A DNA stretch of 34,324 nucleotides, taken from positions 1-34,324 of IMG/VR virus record IMGVR_UViG_3300043436_002588; one strand, 5' to 3'. Each line of letters starts with the position of its first letter. The first letter of the stretch is position 1. The translations under genes were made by a program, and so were the position numbers. The stretch comes from a virus. The notes below the pieces were generated by a model. That model had not been told where the DNA came from. It worked only from the letters and a program-made list of their open reading frames with translations, and searched no databases. Positions 30,549 to 34,324 of this stretch are shown piece after piece.

Positions 30549-30631
30549 TGCCTACCATATTTCAAACGCATCTCAACTCGTTTTCCATATAATAGGCTAT
30601 AATATTTTAATTGTTACTTTAATTGAGATGC
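30549..30631 (-). promoter_or_regulatory. Interleaved two-stem leader RNA, member B
   Basis: On the minus strand S1 GCATCTCAA (30623-30631) pairs with TTGAGATGC (30568-30576), 9 bp. S2 GCCTA (30594-30598 region) pairs with TAGGC (30550-30554), 5 bp, followed by ATTTTTTTT and the ATG at 30534. The linker reads AAAATATTA. Confidence 0.72.
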
Positions 30632-30643
30632 TGTAACTTTTTA

Positions 30644-30651
30644 CAAAAATA
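30644..30651 (-). promoter_or_regulatory. TATTTTTG promoter of the HNH-HTH operon
   Basis: The minus strand reads TATTTTTG, 13 bases before S1 of leader B. Confidence 0.55.
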
Positions 30652-30678
30652 CAATATTTTTTTAATTAAAAAAACAAA

Positions 30679-30915
30679 TTATATATCTATATCATGATTT
30701 ATTTTGCTTTCGTAAATGTGGTATGTTTCAGTTATGTAAACAGGTCGGTAAAGTGTAACTGTTGTGTCTTTTACTAATTTTTGAAGGTCAAATATATTAT
30801 AAAATTTCATTCCATCTTTTTCAATGTACTCTAATTTATGCGCTTTTGCTATTTCTTTTAGCGTTACTCTGTCTACTCCTAATTCGTTTGACATTTTTAA
30901 CAAAGTCATTTTCAT
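30679..30915 (-). CDS. 78-aa putative HTH (MerR/excisionase-like) protein
   Basis: Starting at the ATG at 30915: MKMTLLKMSNELGVDRVTLK, with a winged-helix-like EIAKAHKLEYIEKDGMKFY following. A start at 30933 is possible but overlaps the preceding gene. It may be a small DNA-binding regulator of early genes. The recognition is by pattern and moderate. Confidence 0.6.
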   Translation of the reverse strand: MKMTLLKMSNELGVDRVTLKEIAKAHKLEYIEKDGMKFYNIFDLQKLVKDTTVTLYRPVYITETYHIYESKINHDIDI

Positions 30916-30916
30916 A

Positions 30917-31258
30917 TTACAAAATTTTATCAAAAAATACTACTCCTTTTTTCCTTGCTATTTCTATATTTTCGTAAAACTTATTAATAAATTCACTCAA
31001 TAAAATTGCATCGGCTTCGTTTAATTCTGCAATTTGCGTAATCATTCGCTCTTTAATGTTTAAGCTATTTAAGGCAAATTCACTATCGTTTTTATAAACT
31101 TCGTTATAATGTTTGATAGTTTTCTTTTCAAGTGCGTTGTGAAACATTTTGCCGTACTTCTTTTCAATTCCTGTTAAATTATAGTTGTCGAATATGTCTA
31201 TAAATAATTGAGCTGTTAAAAGCAATTCTAATGCGTTGTGTGTTTCTTTAGTTCTCAT
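30917..31258 (-). CDS. 113-aa hypothetical early protein
   Basis: Mostly helical: HNALELLLTAQLFIDIFDNY, a basic middle, then EADAILLSEFINKFYENIEI. No known motif. It overlaps the DUF3310 gene by 11 bases and is 1 base ahead of the HTH-like gene. Confidence 0.6.
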   Translation of the reverse strand: MRTKETHNALELLLTAQLFIDIFDNYNLTGIEKKYGKMFHNALEKKTIKHYNEVYKNDSEFALNSLNIKERMITQIAELNEADAILLSEFINKFYENIEIARKKGVVFFDKIL

Positions 31259-31460
31259 TTTCTTTTAACCATAATTTAATCACGTTAATACTCTTTTCTA
31301 AATCTGTTTTAAATTCGCCTTTCTTTTCGGCTCTTTCTAATCTTTTAACTATGTCAAAAAGATATGAATTCCAACCTCTCTCGGTTGCTACTTTGTAAAG
31401 TGTACCTTTACTATTATCGTAGTGTTTCGGTGTTTCTAAAGTTTCGTCTAAATATGTCAT
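31248..31460 (-). CDS. DUF3310-like phage protein
   Basis: 70 aa. The pattern PKHYDNSKGTLYKVATERGW, then FDIVKRLERAEKKGE and KTDLEKSINVIKLWL, fits the DUF3310 family (PxHY, N/K-RA-KKG, DL-K). Family function is unsettled; some members are annotated as nucleotide kinase-like. It begins on the stop of the 38-aa gene (TAATG). Confidence 0.7.
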   Translation of the reverse strand: MTYLDETLETPKHYDNSKGTLYKVATERGWNSYLFDIVKRLERAEKKGEFKTDLEKSINVIKLWLKENEN

Positions 31461-31576
31461 TATTCGTATGATTTAATAAATTGGTCTAATGCGTTTTTTT
31501 CGTTTGGATTTAACTCGCTTAAAAGTTTTCCGTTAACAGTCCATTTTCCATCAATAACTTCTATTGTTAGTTTCAT
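31460..31576 (-). CDS. 38-aa hypothetical early protein
   Basis: MKLTIEVIDGKWTVNGKLLS then a helical end (ELNPNEKNALDQFIKSYE). ATGA overlap with the gene above and TAATG with DUF3310 below support it being real despite its size. Confidence 0.6.
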   Translation of the reverse strand: MKLTIEVIDGKWTVNGKLLSELNPNEKNALDQFIKSYE

Positions 31577-31740
31577 AATGTTTTAATAATTTTAGTTAAT
31601 TTTTCAGTTAGTTTGCGTTGCTTATATTCTAAATTAGAATCGTTCCCAAAGCATATTAATTCAGTTTCTATGCTTTCTATTTTCTTTGCGAGTTGTTTTA
31701 ATTTAGTTAACTTTTCCTCGCTTACAATTGTGTTATTCAT
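31573..31740 (-). CDS. 55-aa helical early protein
   Basis: Starting MNNTIVSEEKLTKLKQLAKK; it looks like a coiled coil to the end. The inner ATG at 31740 is preferred to the one at 31758 because it overlaps the previous stop as ATGA. No family recognised. Confidence 0.6.
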   Translation of the reverse strand: MNNTIVSEEKLTKLKQLAKKIESIETELICFGNDSNLEYKQRKLTEKLTKIIKTL

Positions 31741-31892
31741 ACTATTTCGTTTATGCATCTAATTTTTACTAATTTAAACGCTTCTCTAAATGCCTTATAA
31801 GCCTCATCAAAATTATTAGCTATTATGTCAACTTCAAAATCTTGGTACTCATCATTTTTGTACTTCCAATAATAAACTCTAAATTTTTTCAT
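31737..31892 (-). CDS. 51-aa early protein
   Basis: MKKFRVYYWKYKNDEYQDFE, then NNFDEAYKAFREAFKLVK and CINEIV. The beta-then-helix pattern with 'FDEAYKAF' resembles small single-domain phage proteins. Flanked by overlapping starts and stops (14-base overlap upstream, ATGA downstream). Confidence 0.6.
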   Translation of the reverse strand: MKKFRVYYWKYKNDEYQDFEVDIIANNFDEAYKAFREAFKLVKIRCINEIV

Positions 31893-32106
31893 TTCTAAAT
31901 AAATTATCAATTAATACTACCCACCCTTTATCTTCTTTTGTTAATTCTTGAACTAAATAAATAACAGACTCAAATTTTAAATCCGTATAAGTAAAAGTAT
32001 TTTTAAGTTCATCTATTAACGCTTTTGTAGTAGATGGATAAAGAGTCTTTTGATTTTCTAATTTTAAGCGGTTTTCTTCGCTTAAACGATTCCATAAGTT
32101 TTTCAT
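31879..32106 (-). CDS. 75-aa early protein
   Basis: MKNLWNRLSEENRLKLENQK, then a helical, acidic region (IYLVQELTKEDKGWVVLI). Starts 2 bases after the 37-aa membrane gene. No family recognised. Confidence 0.6.
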   Translation of the reverse strand: MKNLWNRLSEENRLKLENQKTLYPSTTKALIDELKNTFTYTDLKFESVIYLVQELTKEDKGWVVLIDNLFRNEKI

Positions 32107-32108
32107 AA

Positions 32109-32222
32109 TTATTGTTTTTTAAAGATTAATATTCCACATATTAATAATGCTCCAGACATTACTAAAAAATTATCGGTACTCATTCCGATAGTTGCAACTG
32201 ATAAAAAGATAATTGTTTTCAT
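32109..32222 (-). CDS. 37-aa membrane peptide
   Basis: MKTIIFLSVATIGMSTDNFL with a second hydrophobic run VMSGALLICGILIF and KKQ end: two short or one long hairpin span. First gene after the terminator at 32241-32263. Below most ORF-length cut-offs. Confidence 0.6.
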   Translation of the reverse strand: MKTIIFLSVATIGMSTDNFLVMSGALLICGILIFKKQ

Positions 32223-32240
32223 AATTTGTTATTTAAAGTT

Positions 32241-32263
32241 AAAAAATAGCTGTCTTTCCAGCT
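32241..32263 (-). terminator. Terminator inside the early operon, preceded by a UUCG hairpin
   Basis: On the minus strand AGCTG (6-base loop) CAGCT is followed by ATTTTTT. Immediately before it (32270-32289) an imperfect hairpin is capped by a UUCG tetraloop. No promoter was seen between this and the following genes, so early genes after it may need read-through or antitermination. Confidence 0.65.
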
Positions 32264-32299
32264 TGTCAACCCTGTACGAATACTGTGGGATTTTTATTT

Positions 32300-32479
32300 T
32301 TACTTATTTAAAAGTATGTTATTACAATTTTTACATCTATGTTCTGTTTTTTCTTTTTCAAAATCAACTTTTAATAATGTATCATATTCTATTGCTGTTG
32401 ATACTTTACCGCATATTGGTAATGCTTTTCCATTTTTTGTTTGTGTATTTCCTGCTAAATGTAATTTTAAATTTGCCAT
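32300..32479 (-). CDS. 59-aa zinc-finger-like early protein
   Basis: Starting at the ATG at 32479: MANLKLHLAGNTQTKNGKAL, then ICGK and HRCKNCNNILL. The three Cys and one His could hold a zinc. The longer reading from 32542 would run back through the promoter box, so it is rejected. It is the first gene of the early minus-strand operon. Confidence 0.65.
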   Translation of the reverse strand: MANLKLHLAGNTQTKNGKALPICGKVSTAIEYDTLLKVDFEKEKTEHRCKNCNNILLNK

Positions 32480-32507
32480 AATTTCTATTTGTTTAATTAT
32501 TATGGTA

Positions 32508-32515
32508 CAAATATA
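32508..32515 (-). promoter_or_regulatory. TATATTTG promoter of the early minus-strand operon
   Basis: The minus strand reads TATATTTG 28 bases before the ATG at 32479. It is divergent from the plus-strand box at 32604; the two lie about 90 bases apart. Confidence 0.7.
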
Positions 32516-32603
32516 ATATCTTTTTTTAGATAAACAACACAATGAAGTTAATTTATATTCATTATAAATAACGTTCGTATGTTATTTGTATTAAAATAGT
32601 TTG

Positions 32604-32611
32604 TATATTTG
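32604..32611 (+). promoter_or_regulatory. TATATTTG promoter of the plus-strand small-gene operon
   Basis: Exact TATATTTG, 15 bases before the ATG at 32627. A TTTG occurs about 15 bases upstream of it. Divergent with the early minus promoter. Confidence 0.65.
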
Positions 32612-32626
32612 TAAAAATTTAAAATT

Positions 32627-32743
32627 ATGGAAACATTTATATTAGTCCTTTATGCATTGGTTTTAATACCTGCAACAATTTTATTATGGCTTATTGTTAT
32701 ATCAGAAATGATAAATTTAAAAAAAGAAAAAAACGAAATTTAA
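32627..32743 (+). CDS. 38-aa single-span membrane protein
   Basis: METFILVLYALVLIPATILL continues to LIVISEM and a basic end (INLKKEKNEI): one membrane helix, Lys-rich cytoplasmic tail. First gene after the plus-strand promoter. Function unknown. Confidence 0.65.
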   Translation: METFILVLYALVLIPATILLWLIVISEMINLKKEKNEI

Positions 32744-32861
32744 AGCTATGGCCTTAAAATAAAAAATTAATTTAAACGTATAACCTTAAAAATATGTTAG
32801 AAAAATTATTAATATTAAAATAAAATCAATAATAAAAGGAGAGTTTGGTGGTAAAAAATCA

Positions 32862-33011
32862 ATGGAAGTTATTTCAAAATATAAAAAAAAACAAAGAGTT
32901 AATTTTATAATAAGTGATGAATATTTTAGTGAAGAATATATTTTAGATTATTTAAAACAAATACCAAATAATTATGGTATAGAAGTAAAACAAGAAATAG
33001 ATAAACTATGA
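32862..33011 (+). CDS. 49-aa hypothetical protein, start uncertain
   Basis: MEVISKYKKKQRVNFIISDE, followed by an acidic helix and KQEIDKL. It is coupled to the next gene by ATGA. The frame stays open for 24 more codons upstream without a standard start; that stretch begins at 32790 and includes GEFGGKKS, which looks coding. A nearby ATG in another frame (32794, MLEKLLILK then stop) could join it after a one-base change, so the gene may be 5'-damaged. Confidence 0.5.
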   Translation: MEVISKYKKKQRVNFIISDEYFSEEYILDYLKQIPNNYGIEVKQEIDKL

Positions 33012-33247
33012 TTAGTCCAAAAGCAAAAGCAAAAGAATTAATTAGTAAATTTAATAATTCTTATGATGTAGAAAGTAAAACTTATATTTTATATCAAAAT
33101 ATTGATGAAAGTAAAAGGTGTGCATTAATAACTGTTAATTTATTAATTGATTGTACATCTCCAAGCTCTGAATTTGGCGGAGAAATAAATATTTATACTT
33201 CTGAATATTGGAATGAAGTAAGAAACGAAATTTTAAATGTTTTTTAA
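33008..33247 (+). CDS. 79-aa small phage protein, paralogue of 6279-6503
   Basis: MISPKAKAKELISKFNNSYD, CALITVNLLIDCTSP, and SEYWNEVRNEILNVF match the three landmarks of the minus-strand 74-aa protein. Two copies on opposite strands suggest a family that phages gain as accessory genes. No catalytic motif seen. Confidence 0.7.
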   Translation: MISPKAKAKELISKFNNSYDVESKTYILYQNIDESKRCALITVNLLIDCTSPSSEFGGEINIYTSEYWNEVRNEILNVF

Positions 33248-33249
33248 TT

Positions 33250-33462
33250 ATGATACACAAACTACAACAACTAATCGATAGAAAATCATTTGTCAATAAT
33301 ATGGCAAGTAAACTGCACTTAAAACCTGACACAATAGAGTATTATTTTAGAACTGAAATACCTATTAAAAATAAAGTAATAATTGAAGCGTGTTTAGACT
33401 TGCAGTTAAAATTAGATAAAGAGTTTAAACAAATTGAGGTCAAGGCTTGGGAATTACTTTAA
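33250..33462 (+). CDS. 70-aa putative HTH-like regulator
   Basis: MIHKLQQLIDRKSFVNNMAS then KLHLKPDTIEYYFRTEIPI: looks like a helix-turn-helix, with a helical end (QLKLDKEFKQIEVKAWELL). Starts 2 bases after the previous gene. Last plus-strand gene before the bidirectional terminator. Confidence 0.6.
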   Translation: MIHKLQQLIDRKSFVNNMASKLHLKPDTIEYYFRTEIPIKNKVIIEACLDLQLKLDKEFKQIEVKAWELL

Positions 33463-33464
33463 AC

Positions 33465-33500
33465 AAAAAACCACCTATAATAAGGTGGTTTTATTTTTTA
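33465..33500. terminator. Bidirectional terminator between convergent genes
   Basis: ACCACCTATAATAAGGTGGT forms a 7-bp stem with T-rich sides on both strands (TTTTATTTTTT plus, TTTTTTG minus). The stop codon of the minus-strand gene (33475-33477) is within the hairpin. It ends the late minus-strand transcript after the circular junction and the plus-strand operon. Confidence 0.85.
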
Positions 33501-34023
33501 TCCAATTCAATACAAAGAGCAGAACAAATAGTATTCCAATAAGCCACATAAACCGATTTGCGACTATTTTAATAGTTTCTGAATAGTCAACCTCTTTATC
33601 TTTTTTTTCTTCTTTAAAATCAACGTTTTGCTTTTCCTTAATTACTTCTTTAGAATTGTTATAAATAACCCTTGTATTGTAGATTGTATCTTTTCCTAAA
33701 AGAATAGGTTTGTCCAAATTAACAGGCTCTAAAGTAAACGAGTTACTAAACTTTGTTATATCGGTTTGTGTTTCACTTTTAACTTCCGTTTCTGAACTTG
33801 ACTTTTTAACGCTTCCGCAAGAAAATAAAGTTAAAACTAAACAACCTAAAATTAATTTTGCTAAAGAGCTTTTAGATTCATCGCCTAAAAAAAACTCACA
33901 TTTCCCATCTTTATAAGGTACTTCTGTAAAATAACTTTGCCACATTCCGTCTATTGCTTTATATCTTTTGCAATTATCTTTTAAAGGGCAATTAAAACCA
34001 CTACATTTTGTTATATCACTCAT
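33475..34023 (-). CDS. Cys-rich head fused to a u-spanin-like lipoprotein
   Basis: 182 aa. Residues 1-50 carry Cys-7, 12, 18 and 42 (KCSGFNCPLKDNCKRY, DGKCEFF), a known small phage Cys-rich type. Residues 54-69 are a lipoprotein signal ending in LFSC (Cys-69), and residues about 153-173 are a membrane span (MWLIGILFVLLFVLNWI). A lipoprotein signal plus C-terminal transmembrane helix is the layout of unimolecular spanins such as phage T1 gp11, which fuse the two membranes at lysis. The signal is internal and no in-frame ATG precedes it, so this may be two genes joined by a one-base change. Confidence 0.65.
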   Translation of the reverse strand: MSDITKCSGFNCPLKDNCKRYKAIDGMWQSYFTEVPYKDGKCEFFLGDESKSSLAKLILGCLVLTLFSCGSVKKSSSETEVKSETQTDITKFSNSFTLEPVNLDKPILLGKDTIYNTRVIYNNSKEVIKEKQNVDFKEEKKDKEVDYSETIKIVANRFMWLIGILFVLLFVLNWIKNKTTLL

Positions 34024-34169
34024 TGTAATTCATCTTTAATATTTTGATAATCATAACCAGCACTAATTAATAAGTTAGTTATAATTTCAATTATTTCAAC
34101 TGTTGTTAAGTCGTCATAGTCACATTCAAATGTGTGCTTTTTTTTGTGTGCTTCGATTTGTATTTTCAT
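34020..34169 (-). CDS. 49-aa hypothetical phage protein, allele 2
   Basis: Same protein as 47-196 with about five residue changes near its N-terminus (MKIQIEAHKKKHTFECDY). Overlaps the spanin-like gene by ATGA. Differences between the alleles show that the protein tolerates change in its first 22 residues and is conserved after that. Confidence 0.7.
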   Translation of the reverse strand: MKIQIEAHKKKHTFECDYDDLTTVEIIEIITNLLISAGYDYQNIKDELQ

Positions 34170-34172
34170 AAT

Positions 34173-34324
34173 TTAAAATATATGTGTTATTCTCATAATT
34201 TGTCCGTGTTCTTTATCGTGTATATATCCCTCAACAGCTTTAGGTGCATGCTGATAACCGTTACGATGATGCCAACTATCTGTACCGCTTGGACTTCTTA
34301 ACGTTTCGACGCAAACGCCCATAT
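34173..34324 (-). CDS. C-terminal part of the metallophosphoesterase, allele 2 (cut by window edge)
   Basis: The stop at 34173-34175 and about 50 codons are present. The final residues read QIMRITHIF instead of QIQRLTFIF in the other copy; the rest is identical. The protein continues past the window edge. Confidence 0.75.
   Translation of the reverse strand, partial: MGVCVETLRSPSGTDSWHHRNGYQHAPKAVEGYIHDKEHGQIMRITHIF

Larger units (their letters stand above)
33974..34324. repeat. Right copy of the terminal overlap
   Basis: Matches bases 1-350. Sequence differs from the left copy up to 34197 and is identical from 34198 to the end (127 bases). See the left copy. Confidence 0.85.

Noticed and set aside
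32480-32542. Upstream start for the zinc-finger-like early protein
   Set aside because: This extension runs through the TATATTTG promoter box, so it would not be in the transcript.
1-34324. Integrase, CI repressor, tRNA genes or insertion sequences
   Set aside because: Looked for tyrosine/serine recombinase motifs, cloverleaf sequences and transposase motifs; none found by eye. The 63-aa HTH protein alone does not make a lysogeny module.

Overview
The window is essentially one complete genome of a tailed phage (siphovirus-like, about 34 kb) that infects a Bacteroidota host, most likely a Flavobacterium relative. The reasons are its very AT-rich DNA, repeated copies of the Bacteroidota -7 promoter box TAnnTTTG (usually TATATTTG), few Shine-Dalgarno sites, and protein families typical of phages of that phylum. 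Bases 1-350 recur as a near copy at 33974-34324, so the contig closes on itself with a unit of about 33,973 bp. The copies differ at about 20 positions in the first 223 bases, then match exactly for 127 bases. No integrase, CI-type repressor module, tRNA or CRISPR array was seen, so a lytic lifestyle is the simplest reading.

Layout. Nearly everything is on the minus strand and is read from high to low coordinates. (1) 32.5-30.7 kb: an early operon of very small overlapping genes. (2) 30.5-25.5 kb: HNH nuclease, HTH regulator, SNF2-like helicase, DNA methyltransferase, and a probable ssDNA-binding protein. (3) 25.5-25.25 kb: a non-coding stretch with iterons, the best replication-origin candidate. 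(4) 25.2-19.9 kb: primase-helicase, NUMOD4/HNH nuclease, SF2 helicase, VRR-NUC nuclease, HNH nuclease. (5) 19.8-9.8 kb: a phage sigma factor, a zinc-ribbon protein, terminase, tail chaperone with a -1 frameshift, tail completion and tip proteins, and tape measure. (6) 9.1-2.5 kb: protease/scaffold, capsid, tail tube, portal, connector, fibre. (7) Lysis: holin and amidase, then past the circular junction a lipoprotein with a C-terminal membrane anchor (u-spanin-like). Two short plus-strand units interrupt this pattern: a lipoprotein with a prohibitin-like tail (9279-9754) and four small genes (32627-33462).

Main observation. Six 5' leaders just downstream of TAnnTTTG promoters have the same RNA layout: two stems interleaved as S1-S2-S1'-S2' (H-type pseudoknot). 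In four of them the second stem is followed by a U-rich run just before the start codon, like an intrinsic terminator that is mutually exclusive with, or knotted to, the first stem. The stem sequences differ while pairing is kept, and four share a linker close to AAAAAYATTA. They precede the lipoprotein (plus strand), the late operon, the NUMOD4 nuclease/helicase operon, the SSB-like gene, the SNF2 helicase/methyltransferase operon and the HNH/HTH operon. This looks like a phage-wide leader-RNA regulon; its mechanism is unknown. Other points of interest are the poly-U frameshift, three stop codons placed inside terminator hairpins, a probable broken or fused spanin gene, and a non-canonical order of structural genes.
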